A stretch of DNA of 49,357 nt from CAZLIC01 sp964559535 (GTDB lineage: Bacteria; Pseudomonadota; Alphaproteobacteria; Rhodobacterales; Rhodobacteraceae). The position numbers were made by a program, and so were the translations under genes. Under the pieces are notes generated by a model that saw nothing but the letters and a program-made list of their open reading frames with translations, searched no databases and was not told where the DNA came from. The stretch covers positions 1 to 49,357 of the forward strand of contig CAZLIC010000023.1 of assembly GCA_964559535.1 (NCBI GenBank). The letters run 5' to 3'. This document shows positions 32,229-40,303 of this stretch, piece after piece. Numbering within the stretch: the first letter of the stretch is position 1; every line of letters starts with the position of its first letter.

Positions 32229-33373
32229 GCGACGCGTTCTTCTTCTGGGGGACGCTGGGGCACCTTCCGCTGTTGCGTGTCGTGCTGGGGCGCGATGCGC
32301 CGGTGGCACCCGCGACGCTGGAGGGGTATCTGGCCTTCTGGGCCGAAGGGCACGATTTTCCGCTGCTGGTGCCGCAGGCGGGTGGGAGTACCGCGGGGAT
32401 CCTGGTGGCGGGCCTTGGCCCTGACGACCGGGCCCGGCTGGACTTCTATGAAGGCGGGTTCCGGTATGATGCGCAGGTTCTGCCCGTGCGCCTGGCGGAC
32501 GGCGCGGCGGTGCAGGCGCAGGTGTATGTTGCCCGTGACGTGGTCGCCAACACGGGGGCGCCGTGGCGGCTGGCGGACTGGCAGGCGCGCTGGGGTGATG
32601 TGGCCACGGCCACGGCAGGCGACGTGATGGCGCTGTACGGGCAGCGCGATGCGGCCGAGGTGGGACGGCGGCGTGGCGCCATGCTGGTGCGCGGCGCGTC
32701 GCGGGCGCGGGCGGCAACCGATCCGGCCCCGGCCGGACTGCGCCACGCGCCCACGGCGGCCGACGTTGAGATTGACCGGTTCTGCCAGCCCTATGCCGCC
32801 TTCTTTGCGGTCGAGGAGTATGATCTGCGGTTCCGCCGCTTTGACGGCCGCCTGTCCGAACCGGTAAACCGCGCGGCCTTCGTGTCGGGCGATGCGGTGG
32901 TGGTGCTGCCCTATGACCCGGCGCGCGACCGCGTGCTGCTGGTGGAACAGTTCCGCGCCGGGGCCTTTGCCCGCGGCGACAGCAACCCCTGGTCGCTGGA
33001 GGGGATCGCCGGGCGGATCGACCCCGGCGAGTCTCCCGAGGAATCGGCCCGACGCGAGGCGGTCGAGGAGGCGGGGATCGACCTGGGGGCGATGCTGCCG
33101 GTGCATGGCTACTATCCCTCGCCCGGAGCCAAGACAGAGTACCTGTATACCTACGTGGCGCTGTGCGACCTGGGGGACGACCGGGTGCGACACGGCGGCC
33201 TGCCGGGCGAGGGCGAGGATATCCGCGGCCATGTCATCGGGTTTGACCGGCTGACGGCGCTGGTCGACAGCGGCGAGGTGAACAACGGCCCGCTGATTGC
33301 CCTGGCGCTGTGGCTGCAGCGCGAACGGCCGCGCCTGCGCGCCGCGTCCAGTGGTGCGGGTGAAGGGACTTGA
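32225..33373 (+). CDS. trgB: TrgB: gamma-glutamylcyclotransferase-like domain fused to NUDIX hydrolase
   Basis: Predicted 382-aa protein. The N-terminal domain (about residues 1-170; FFFWGTLGHLPLLRVVLGR, LDFYEGGFRYDAQVLPV) resembles the gamma-glutamylcyclotransferase/AIG2 fold, and the C-terminal domain carries a NUDIX box, GRIDPGESPEESARREAVEEAG, similar to ADP-ribose pyrophosphatases. This is the TrgB architecture. No ATG is available near the start of homology; TTG at 32225, overlapping the trgA stop as TTGA, gives the complete domain. The last seven codons and the stop are the complement of the tRNA-Leu 3' end, so the C-terminus is fixed by tRNA sequence. Confidence 0.88.
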   Translation: MSDAFFFWGTLGHLPLLRVVLGRDAPVAPATLEGYLAFWAEGHDFPLLVPQAGGSTAGILVAGLGPDDRARLDFYEGGFRYDAQVLPVRLADGAAVQAQVYVARDVVANTGAPWRLADWQARWGDVATATAGDVMALYGQRDAAEVGRRRGAMLVRGASRARAATDPAPAGLRHAPTAADVEIDRFCQPYAAFFAVEEYDLRFRRFDGRLSEPVNRAAFVSGDAVVVLPYDPARDRVLLVEQFRAGAFARGDSNPWSLEGIAGRIDPGESPEESARREAVEEAGIDLGAMLPVHGYYPSPGAKTEYLYTYVALCDLGDDRVRHGGLPGEGEDIRGHVIGFDRLTALVDSGEVNNGPLIALALWLQRERPRLRAASSGAGEGT

Positions 33374-33436
33374 ACCCCCACGCCTTGCGGCGCCGGAACC
33401 TAAATCCGGTGCGTCTGCCAGTTCCGCCACACCCGC
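33352..33436 (-). tRNA. tRNA-Leu (anticodon UAG)
   Basis: On the minus strand the sequence folds as a class II tRNA: acceptor GCGGGTG pairs with CACCCGC, followed by discriminator A and an encoded CCA; D-arm with GGCGGAACTGGCAGAC; anticodon stem CCGGA/TCCGG with loop TTTAGGT giving UAG; a variable arm GCGCCGCAAGGCGT; and T-arm GGGGGTTCAAGTCCCTT. It decodes CUA and probably CUG. Its 3' 22 bases overlap the end of trgB on the other strand. TTATCA at 33446-33451 lies at -10 distance. Confidence 0.97.
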
Positions 33437-33481
33437 CCGGCGCGGGTGATAACAGACCGCGCGCGCCGGGGCGAGGGGGCA

Positions 33482-33500
33482 GCGGCAGGCGCGCTGCCGC
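33482..33500. repeat. hairpin between divergent tRNA-Leu and Hint gene
   Basis: Perfect 7-bp stem GCGGCAG/CTGCCGC with GCGCG loop followed by ATTTCC on the plus strand. It lies upstream of both flanking genes, so it is not an obvious terminator for either. Confidence 0.35.
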
Positions 33501-33593
33501 ATTTCCGCCGCATAGCGCCCTTGCTGCCCCGGAATCGCCACGCGGTTAACCTTTTGTGGCGCGAATCGTGGTCGAAAAACGTTGGGACAGCGG

Positions 33594-34070
33594 ATGGAGA
33601 CCACGATGCCCGACGGCGGATTTGCAGATGACCGGATGCCCCTGAACCACGGCATCGTCGAGGGCACGGCCATCCTGACGTTGCGGGGCGCGGTGGCCGT
33701 TGAAAGCCTGCGCGCGGGGGACCGTGTGGTCACGCGCGCCGGTGCGCTGCGTCTGGTCGGCATCGAGCAGCGGACCGAGCGGATGGCGCGGCTGGTCAAG
33801 GTGTCGGCCAGCGCGCTGGGCCACGACCGCCCCGAAGACGACATGTGGATCGCCGCCGAGCAGCCGGTGCTGGTGCGCGACTGGCGTGCCAAGGCCCTGG
33901 CGGGCAGCGACCGCGCCATGATCCCTGCCATCCGCCTGTGCGATGGCGAATACATCCGCGCCGACGTGCGCCGCGACGCCACGATCTGGACGCTGCACTT
34001 TGAACAGCCCGCGGTCGTCTATGCGAACGGCGTGGAACTGGGCTGCGAGACGGTGGCCGTTCCGGCCTGA
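33594..34070 (+). CDS. small Hint (Hedgehog/intein) domain protein lacking the nucleophilic Cys
   Basis: Predicted 158-aa protein. GIVEGTAILTLRGAVAVESLRAGDRVV is a Hint block A with the usual GT-x-I-x-T and VE-x-L-x-x-GD-x-V pattern, but Gly-Ile occupies the place of the Cys/Ser nucleophile, and the later block reads AAEQPVLVRDWRAKAL instead of the catalytic TxxH motif. Such Hint domains are common in Rhodobacteraceae, mostly attached to larger secreted proteins; here the domain is nearly alone, so autoprocessing looks unlikely. ATGs at 33594 and 33606 both have upstream purine runs (GGGA, GGAG); choice is uncertain. Function unknown. Confidence 0.8.
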   Translation: METTMPDGGFADDRMPLNHGIVEGTAILTLRGAVAVESLRAGDRVVTRAGALRLVGIEQRTERMARLVKVSASALGHDRPEDDMWIAAEQPVLVRDWRAKALAGSDRAMIPAIRLCDGEYIRADVRRDATIWTLHFEQPAVVYANGVELGCETVAVPA

Positions 34071-34132
34071 CGGGCGGGCCCGATCGCGCCATGATCTGCG
34101 GGCCGCTGGCCGCATTGATGCGGTCAGGCGCT

Positions 34133-35419
34133 TCAGCCTGCGGTGCGGCGGCTGCGGCAAGGCGGAATCGCCAGCATGGCGCGGTACTTGGCCACCGTGC
34201 GCCGGGCCGGGGCCGTGCCGCCGAAGGTGGCCGCCAGGGCTTCGGCCATTGCTTCGTCCGACAGCGGGGCGCGGCGGTCCTCGTTGGCCACAAGACGCGC
34301 GATCTCGGCCCGCATCGCCGTGGCCGAAATGCCGCGATCCTGACCCCCGCTGCGCTGTTGCAGACCCTGCGAAAAGTAGCCGCGCAGCCAGAACGTGCCC
34401 GAGGGCGTGTCGACCGAGGTTCCTGCCACGGCCCGGCTGACCGTGGACACATGCAGGTCCAGCGCCGTGGCAATGTCGGCCAGCGTCATCGGGCGCAGGG
34501 CTGCCATGCCATGGTCCAGGGCCGGGCGCTGGCGGCGGAACACCTCTAGCCCGATGCGCAGGATGGTGGCGCCGCGCGACTGGACCTGCCGCAGGATGTC
34601 GCGCGCGGCGGCCAGCCGCTCGGGCGAACCGCCGGCCGCCGCTTCGTCGACCGACACGCCCGGCAAGGCCGAACGGTTCAGCGCCACGGTCCATGTCCCC
34701 CCCGCGCGTGACAGCGTAAGGTCGGGTTCGCGCACCGGGGCGGCGCCTTGTTCGAACAGGGTGCCGGGCTTGGGGTTCAGGCTGCGGATCCGGCGCTGGC
34801 GCAGAACAACCCCGGACGCGTCGATGCCCGCAAGCCGCGCCAGCCGCGGCACGTCGCCTGCGGCCAGCAGGTCAAGCCGCGACAGCATCGCCCGCATCGG
34901 TGCGTCCAGCCACCCCGTCTCGGCCAGCTGCAGTTCCAGGCACTCGGTCAGGTTCTGCGCAAACAGCCCGACCGGGTCGATGTCCTGCAGCTTGCGCAGC
35001 ACCTCGCGCGCCTGCGGCTGGTCAACCCCGGATTCGCGCGCCATCTCCGCCAGGGGCCGACCCAGCCAGCCCGAGGGCTCCAGCGCCTGCGCGATGACCA
35101 GCGCCACCCGCCGCTGCGGGCCTGCCGGGAACAGCCGGTCGACATGCGCCATCACGTGCCCCATCAGGCTGGGTCCGGCAGCCGGGGCCTGGTCGATGGC
35201 ACTGCCGCTGGAAAAGGCGCCGCGCCAGCGCGGCAGCCAGTCGCCGGGGTCGGGCGCGGCATCGGACAGGCGCAGGTGCGGGTTTTCGGCCGCCTGTTCT
35301 TCCAGATACATCGCCAGCCCCGAGGCATCCTGCCGCAACAGCCGGATCGAGGCGGCAAGGCCCAGGTTCAGCTGCAGGCGCTGGGTGGTGGTCAGGGTGG
35401 TGCGGTTGGGCGATTTCAT
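34133..35419 (-). CDS. rpoN: RNA polymerase sigma-54 factor
   Basis: Predicted 428-aa alternative sigma factor recognising -24/-12 promoters with an enhancer-binding activator. The Gln/Leu-rich region I is MKSPNRTTLTTTQRLQLNLG and following; the core-binding domain is central (RKLQDIDPVGLFAQNLTECLELQL block); a helix-turn-helix lies in MTLADIATALDLHVSTVSRAVAG; and the RpoN box ARRTVAKYR is at residues 405-413. It is shorter than enterobacterial RpoN because the acidic region II is reduced. Rhodobacter species can carry several rpoN copies; no nif or flagellar genes flank this one, so its regulon is not indicated. It is divergent from selD. Confidence 0.95.
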   Translation of the reverse strand: MKSPNRTTLTTTQRLQLNLGLAASIRLLRQDASGLAMYLEEQAAENPHLRLSDAAPDPGDWLPRWRGAFSSGSAIDQAPAAGPSLMGHVMAHVDRLFPAGPQRRVALVIAQALEPSGWLGRPLAEMARESGVDQPQAREVLRKLQDIDPVGLFAQNLTECLELQLAETGWLDAPMRAMLSRLDLLAAGDVPRLARLAGIDASGVVLRQRRIRSLNPKPGTLFEQGAAPVREPDLTLSRAGGTWTVALNRSALPGVSVDEAAAGGSPERLAAARDILRQVQSRGATILRIGLEVFRRQRPALDHGMAALRPMTLADIATALDLHVSTVSRAVAGTSVDTPSGTFWLRGYFSQGLQQRSGGQDRGISATAMRAEIARLVANEDRRAPLSDEAMAEALAATFGGTAPARRTVAKYRAMLAIPPCRSRRTAG

Positions 35420-35484
35420 CAGGACAGCGGGTAAGGACGGCCAACCCGCATGCTAGGGCCGGGGGGCAGGGCGGGCAATCGGGC

Positions 35485-35512
35485 TTGCGCCCGGCGGGGG
35501 CGCGGGTATGCA
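35485..35512 (+). promoter_or_regulatory. putative selD promoter, likely leaderless
   Basis: TTGCGC (35485-35490), a 16-base spacer and TATGCA (35507-35512) end six bases before the ATG at 35519; no Shine-Dalgarno sequence is present. Confidence 0.5.
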
Positions 35513-35526
35513 GCCTGCATGCAGGC
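35513..35526. repeat. perfect 14-bp palindrome centred on the selD start codon
   Basis: GCCTGCATGCAGGC is identical to its reverse complement; the ATG start codon (35519-35521) lies across its centre. Confidence 0.6.
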
Positions 35527-37720
35527 GAACTGGCCCATCGTGAAGGACCTTGTGCTGGTCGGCGGCGGCCACGCGCATGCGCTGGTGCTGCGCATGTGGG
35601 CCATGGACCCGCTGCCCGGCGTGCGGGTGACGCTGGTCAGCCCCGACCCGGTGGCGCCCTATACCGGGATGCTGCCGGGGCTGGTGGCGGGGCTGTACCG
35701 GCGCGACGAGGTGATGGTCGATCTGGTGCGCCTGTGCGCCCATGCCGGGGTGCGGTTCATCCTGGCGCGGGCGACGGGCATGGCCGCCGGGCAGGTGCTG
35801 ACCGATGTGGCGGGGCCCGTCGCCTATGACGTGCTCTCGGTCGATGTGGGGGGCACGGCCTTGGTGCCCGATGTGCCGGGGCTGGCCGCGCATGCGGTGG
35901 CGGCGCGGCCGCTGGCCCCTTTTGCTGCGCGGTGGCAAGGGTTTGTGGAAGGGGCCGGGCCGGAGCCGCAGGTGGCGGTGATCGGCGCCGGGGCCGGAGG
36001 GGCCGAACTGGCGCTGGCCGCGGTGCACCGGCTGCGCGCCGCGGGGCGGCGGCCGGGGGTAACGCTGCTGGACCGGGCCGCCGACCCGATGCCGGGCCTT
36101 TCCCGGGCCGCACAGCGGCACATGCTGGCCGGGCTGCGTGCGGCGGGGGTGGACCTGCGGGTCGGCGCGACGGTGGTGCAGGCGACGGCCGATGCGCTGC
36201 ACCTGGCCGATGGCCGGGTGCTGCGGGCCGACCTTGCGGTGCTGGCGGCCGGGGTGCGGGCGCCGGATTGGCTGGCGGGTACCGGGCTGGCCTTGCACGA
36301 CGGCTGGCTGCGCGTCGGCCCCACGTTGCAGACCTCGGACCCTGCCGTGTTCGCGGCCGGGGATTGTGCGCATCTTGCCCACGCGCCGCGGCCCAAGGCC
36401 GGGGTGTATGCGGTGCGGGCGGCGCCGGTGCTGCTGCACAACCTGCGCGCGGCGCTGTCGGGCGGGCGGATGCGCGACTTTCGCCCGCAGCGGGACTTCC
36501 TGCGCCTGATGTCGCTGGGCGACGGGCAGGCAGTGGCCGACTGGCGGGGTCTGGCGGCGGCGGGTCGCTGGGTGTGGCGCTGGAAAGACGCGATCGACCG
36601 GCGCTTCATGGCGCGGCTGGCCGACCTTCGGCTCATGCGCCCTGCAATGCCCCCGGCCATGGCCGAAGGTCTGCGCGACATGCTGGCCGACCGGCCGCTG
36701 TGCGGTGGCTGCGGGTCCAAGGTGGGGGCCGGGACGCTGGCCGCGGGCCTGCGGGTGCTGCCCGTGCCAGTGCGGCCCGATGTGGAGGCCGGGGCCGGAG
36801 ACGATGCCGCCGTGCTGCGGGCAGGCGACGCGCTGCAGGTCGTCACCACCGACCATCTGCGCGCGGTGACGCTGGACGAGGCGCTGATGGCCCGCATCGC
36901 GGCGCATCACGCCCTGGGCGATGTGCTGGCCATGGGGGCCGCGCCGCAGGTGGCGCTGTCGCAGGTGATGCTGCCCGCGGCGTCACCGGCCATCCATGCG
37001 CGGATGCTGGCGCGCATTCAGCACGCCGCGGCCGAGGCCATGGGCCAGGCCGGGGCCGAGGTTGTGGGGGGACACACCACGGCGGGAGCGGAACTGGTGC
37101 TGGGCTTTGCCGTGACGGGCACGCTGGCGCCCGCAGTCCTGCGCCGCAAGGGCGGGGCGCGACCGGGTGACGTGCTGGTGCTGTCGCGCCCGCTGGGCAG
37201 CGGCACGCTGCTGGCCGCGCTGATGGCCCAGGCACCCACCCCCGGCGCCCTGCTGGGCGAGCACGTGGCGGCGGCGCTGGCGCAGATGGCCCGCCCGCCC
37301 CTTCCGGCGGCCCGTGTCCTGGCCCCGCATGCCACGGCGATGACCGACGTGACGGGCTTCGGTCTGATCGGGCATCTGCTGGAGATCTGCGAGGCCTCGG
37401 GTACCGGGGCCGAGGTCGACCTGCCAGCGGTGCCGCTGTTGCCGGGCGCACTGGCGTTGGCCGCACGCGGAGAACGGTCAAGCCTGGCACCGGCGAACCG
37501 GGCGGCGGCATTGGGCCGGATCACTGGGGCCGATGGGGCAGCGGGAGCGCTGCTGTTCGACCCGCAGACCTGCGGGGGGTTTCTGGCAGCGGTGCCGCCG
37601 GGTGTGGTGGACATGGTGCTGGCAGGGCTTCGCGACGTGGGCGAGGCGGGAGCGCGGATCGGCACCGTTACGGCGGTTGAAGGAGACGTTAGCGTTCGCG
37701 TAAGAAATCTTCAGACATGA
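35519..37720 (+). CDS. selD: NADH dehydrogenase-like FAD oxidoreductase fused to selenide, water dikinase SelD
   Basis: Predicted 733-aa fusion. Residues 1 to about 385 form a two-dinucleotide-fold flavoprotein of the NDH-2/sulfide-quinone-reductase type: LVLVGGGHAHALVLR at the FAD end, VAVIGAGAGGAELALAAV at the NADH fold, and the FAD-closing VFAAGDCAHLA. Residues 390-733 are selenophosphate synthetase, with CGGCGSK (Cys395, Cys398, Lys401), GDDAAVL, VTTDHLRAV and GGHTTAGAELVLG. SelD makes selenophosphate from selenide and ATP; the flavoprotein half may supply or handle reduced selenium at the membrane (inference). The fusion is known in several proteobacteria. The convergent neighbour is selU. 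The start at 35519 agrees with the family N-terminus. Confidence 0.94.
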   Translation: MQANWPIVKDLVLVGGGHAHALVLRMWAMDPLPGVRVTLVSPDPVAPYTGMLPGLVAGLYRRDEVMVDLVRLCAHAGVRFILARATGMAAGQVLTDVAGPVAYDVLSVDVGGTALVPDVPGLAAHAVAARPLAPFAARWQGFVEGAGPEPQVAVIGAGAGGAELALAAVHRLRAAGRRPGVTLLDRAADPMPGLSRAAQRHMLAGLRAAGVDLRVGATVVQATADALHLADGRVLRADLAVLAAGVRAPDWLAGTGLALHDGWLRVGPTLQTSDPAVFAAGDCAHLAHAPRPKAGVYAVRAAPVLLHNLRAALSGGRMRDFRPQRDFLRLMSLGDGQAVADWRGLAAAGRWVWRWKDAIDRRFMARLADLRLMRPAMPPAMAEGLRDMLADRPLCGGCGSKVGAGTLAAGLRVLPVPVRPDVEAGAGDDAAVLRAGDALQVVTTDHLRAVTLDEALMARIAAHHALGDVLAMGAAPQVALSQVMLPAASPAIHARMLARIQHAAAEAMGQAGAEVVGGHTTAGAELVLGFAVTGTLAPAVLRRKGGARPGDVLVLSRPLGSGTLLAALMAQAPTPGALLGEHVAAALAQMARPPLPAARVLAPHATAMTDVTGFGLIGHLLEICEASGTGAEVDLPAVPLLPGALALAARGERSSLAPANRAAALGRITGADGAAGALLFDPQTCGGFLAAVPPGVVDMVLAGLRDVGEAGARIGTVTAVEGDVSVRVRNLQT

Positions 37721-37735
37721 CATGAATAACGCACG

Positions 37736-38812
37736 TCAACTATCTGAATTCGATACATCAAGCTGAATTTTCGTCAATGCCACCACCACCCGCCGCGCCA
37801 CCTCGTCCAATCCTGCGTCGTCCAGCACTTCCGCCTGCAGCACGGCGGCGGGTTCCGGCATGCGGTCGCGGTGGCGGGCATAGCGGGGGTCGTAGTGGCG
37901 CTCCATCAGGGCCTCGGCCAGAACGTCGAACTGGCCGGACCGCGCCATCATCAGCCATCCATCCACCAGGTCACGCGGCTGCATCGGCCGCATGCTCTCG
38001 ATGACAGCGTCCAGCCGCGCAGCGTCGGCCACCATGTCGGGATAGGCCACCAGCAGGTGCGCCGCCCTCGCCGCCCGCGGCGCCTGCACGACGACGCGGG
38101 GGGCGGCGGTCATGGCCTTCCACAGGGACGGCGGCAGGCGCAGGTTGCCCACCTTGGCGCTTTCCGCCTCGACCACCACGGGGCGCTGCGGGTCCAGCCG
38201 GGCGGCGGCCATGGCGATGGCGGATTCGAAGGCGCGCTGCGAGGGCTGGCCGCCGGGCATGGCGCCAAACAGGCTGCCGCGGTGGCGGGCCAGACCTTCA
38301 AGGTCCATCACCTGCACGCCCTTGGCCGCCAGCCGTGCCAGAAGCGCCGTCTTGCCGGTGCCGGTATTGCCGTCCAGCACCACCACGGGCGCGGGAAAGG
38401 GCGCGTCATAGGCCGCCTGCACCACCAGTGCGCGCCATGTCTTGTAGCCGCCCGCCAGCGTTTCGACGCGCCAGCCGATTTCGCGCAGGATGGTGGCAAA
38501 GGACCCCGACCGCTGTCCGCCGCGCCAGCAATAGACCAGCGGGCGCCATCCCCCCGGCCGGTCGGCCAGCGGGCCTTCCAGATGCGCGGCGGCGTTGCGG
38601 GCCACCAGCGCGCCGCCCAGCTTGCGCGCGGTGAAGGGGTTCACCTGCTTGTAGATGGTGCCCACCCTGGCACGTTCCTCGTCCGAAAGCACCGGCAGGC
38701 TGATGGCGCCGGGCAGGTGGTCATCGGCATATTCGGCCGGAGATCGGACATCGATGATGTCATCGAAGCCCAGCGCGGCAAGGTCGGCCAGCGAATTCAG
38801 CGCGACGGGCAT
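37736..38812 (-). CDS. selU: tRNA 2-selenouridine synthase
   Basis: Predicted 358-aa enzyme (SelU/MnmH/YbbB) that replaces sulfur by selenium in 2-thiouridine at the wobble position of certain tRNAs, using selenophosphate and a geranylated intermediate. The rhodanese domain has its catalytic Cys95 in VYCWRGGQRSGS; the P-loop domain has GNTGTGKT at residues 148-155. Convergent with selD with a 15-base gap. On the minus strand its ATG directly follows the TGA of the M20 deacylase gene, so it is cotranscribed with that gene. The final codons (KIQLDVSNSDS) and the stop lie in a locally AT-rich patch. Confidence 0.95.
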   Translation of the reverse strand: MPVALNSLADLAALGFDDIIDVRSPAEYADDHLPGAISLPVLSDEERARVGTIYKQVNPFTARKLGGALVARNAAAHLEGPLADRPGGWRPLVYCWRGGQRSGSFATILREIGWRVETLAGGYKTWRALVVQAAYDAPFPAPVVVLDGNTGTGKTALLARLAAKGVQVMDLEGLARHRGSLFGAMPGGQPSQRAFESAIAMAAARLDPQRPVVVEAESAKVGNLRLPPSLWKAMTAAPRVVVQAPRAARAAHLLVAYPDMVADAARLDAVIESMRPMQPRDLVDGWLMMARSGQFDVLAEALMERHYDPRYARHRDRMPEPAAVLQAEVLDDAGLDEVARRVVVALTKIQLDVSNSDS

Positions 38813-39988
38813 TCAGGCCGCCCCGGCGGCAAGCCACGCCACGAGGCGGGCCAGCATGGCGCGGCAACGTTCCAGTTCGGCGACCTCGACCCATTCGTCC
38901 GGCGTGTGCCCCTGTGCCATCGACCCCGGGCCGCAGACAACGGTGGGAATGCCCAGCCGTTCGGCAAACAGCCCGCCTTCGGTGCCATACCCAACTTTGG
39001 TGACCGGCTCGTTTCCGCCCGTCAGCGCGCGGGCAAGGGCAATGGCAGGGCTGTCGGGCGGGGTGGCGAGGCCCGGGTAGCTCCACAGGGTTTCGGTGGC
39101 GATGGCGGCGGCGGGAAAGGCGGCAAGGTGGAGGCCAACCAGCGCGTCGGCCGCCTGCGCCAGGCGGGCCAGCCGCAGGGCCGCGTCGTCACCCGCCAGA
39201 GAACGGATTTCCCAATCCAGAACAGCGGTTTCCGGCACAAGGTTCACCTGGATGCCGCCGCGCATTATGCCTGCGTGCAGGGTGCTGCAGGGCACGTCGT
39301 AATCGGCATCGAACGGGCCTTCGACCTGCGCGCGGGCTTGCTCGGCGCGAATCGCGCCAAGGAAATCGGCGGCAAGGTGGAGGGCGTTCAGCGCAAGGGG
39401 GGCCGCGGCGGAATGGCGCGGATGGCCGGTACAGGTGGTGCGCAGGGCGATCTTGCCCTTGTGGCCCGTGGCGATGCGCAGGTTGGTGGGTTCACCCACA
39501 AGGCAGTGCGCGGGCTTGGGAAGCGTGGCCGCCATGTGGTCGATCAGAGCGGGCACGCCGCGGCAGCCCACCTCCTCGTCATGGCTGAGGGCCAGAATGA
39601 AGGGCGTTTTCAGGGGGGTGCGGGCGGCTGCCAGCGCGGCTTCCAGGGCGCAGGCCACGAAGCCCTTCATGTCGGTGGTGCCACGGCCGTAGAAGCGCCC
39701 GTTCTCCTCGGTCAGCCGGAAGGGCGGCCTTGTCCACACCTGTCCTTCCACCGGAACCACATCGACATGCGCCGAGACCACCACGCCCGGCACATCCCGC
39801 GGGCCGATCACGGCCAGAAGGTTGGCCTTCTGGCCCGTGGCGTCGGGCACCAGGTCGCAGGCAACCCCCTGTTCTGCCAGCACATCCCGCACCCAGTGCA
39901 CAAGCGGCAGGTTCGATCGGTGGCTGACGGTGTCAAAGGCCACCAGCCGGTCCAGAATGTCGCGCATCTGCATGGTGCGTTCCCCCAT
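38813..39988 (-). CDS. argE: M20 family metallopeptidase, acetylornithine deacetylase (ArgE)-like
   Basis: Predicted 391-aa cytoplasmic di-zinc deacylase removing N-acyl groups from amino acids such as N-acetylornithine. Metal ligands appear in order: His/Asp in VSAHVDVVPVEG, Asp in GRGTTDMKGF, the Glu-Glu pair in SHDEEVGCRG, VGEPT, and the C-terminal His in MAQGHTPDEWV. Starts at 39988 (preceded by AGGGA) and 39973 (preceded by GGGGGA) are both possible; the first gives an N-terminus similar in length to the paralogue at 48882. selU follows without a gap. The actual acyl substrate is not certain, because ArgE, DapE and related deacylases are hard to separate by eye. Confidence 0.88.
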   Translation of the reverse strand: MGERTMQMRDILDRLVAFDTVSHRSNLPLVHWVRDVLAEQGVACDLVPDATGQKANLLAVIGPRDVPGVVVSAHVDVVPVEGQVWTRPPFRLTEENGRFYGRGTTDMKGFVACALEAALAAARTPLKTPFILALSHDEEVGCRGVPALIDHMAATLPKPAHCLVGEPTNLRIATGHKGKIALRTTCTGHPRHSAAAPLALNALHLAADFLGAIRAEQARAQVEGPFDADYDVPCSTLHAGIMRGGIQVNLVPETAVLDWEIRSLAGDDAALRLARLAQAADALVGLHLAAFPAAAIATETLWSYPGLATPPDSPAIALARALTGGNEPVTKVGYGTEGGLFAERLGIPTVVCGPGSMAQGHTPDEWVEVAELERCRAMLARLVAWLAAGAA

Positions 39989-40170
39989 CTGCTTTCCCTG
40001 CCACGCCGAGGCCCGGGCCGAAAGGGGCGACTTGCGGAGGGAGGGTTGCGGCCCTATGTGTTGCGGTGGCGGGTTCTGCCCTTTGCGTGTGCGGCACTTT
40101 TCCAGTGGCCGATAAGCAAATCCGAGGGGGCTGGCTCTGCCGGGATCCTGGTCCCGGTATCTGGCGCCCA

Positions 40171-40184
40171 CCTGACATGTCAGG
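40171..40184. promoter_or_regulatory. perfect 14-bp palindrome, putative operator
   Basis: CCTGACATGTCAGG equals its reverse complement. It is 120 bases before pepN and about 183 bases before the divergent deacylase gene. The CTG...CAG edges resemble binding sites of LuxR-type regulators, but the regulator is not identified. Confidence 0.5.
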
Positions 40185-40243
40185 CTCTCGGGAATTGCAC
40201 GCCGCCACGGATGTGGCGGTTCCCGCCGCCTTTCCCCAAACGG

Positions 40244-40271
40244 TTGCGCCTGCCGCGGGGCGGGCTAGTGT
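40244..40271 (+). promoter_or_regulatory. putative pepN promoter
   Basis: TTGCGC (40244-40249), a 16-base spacer and TAGTGT (40266-40271), 32 bases before the pepN ATG. It matches the TTGCSC-type -35 of other candidates in this window. Confidence 0.4.
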
Positions 40272-40303
40272 GGTGGCCCCGCCCCCAGCCAAGGCCCGCC
40301 CAC

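Larger units (their letters stand above)
39989..40303. other. 315-base divergent intergenic region between argE-like gene and pepN
   Basis: No credible gene. It contains a 6-bp inverted repeat (40140-40145/40152-40157), a perfect 14-bp palindrome (40171-40184), a 7-bp hairpin CCGCCAC/GTGGCGG (40202-40208/40213-40219) and a promoter-like pair for pepN. Confidence 0.7.

Noticed and set aside
33546..33551. CtrA half-site TTAACC upstream of the Hint gene
   Set aside because: Only one half-site; no second TTAA at the required spacing.
37871..40303. Long open N-terminal extension in the pepN frame
   Set aside because: It runs antisense across selU and the argE-like gene, has no family similarity, and arises from high GC with few stops; pepN homology starts at 40304.
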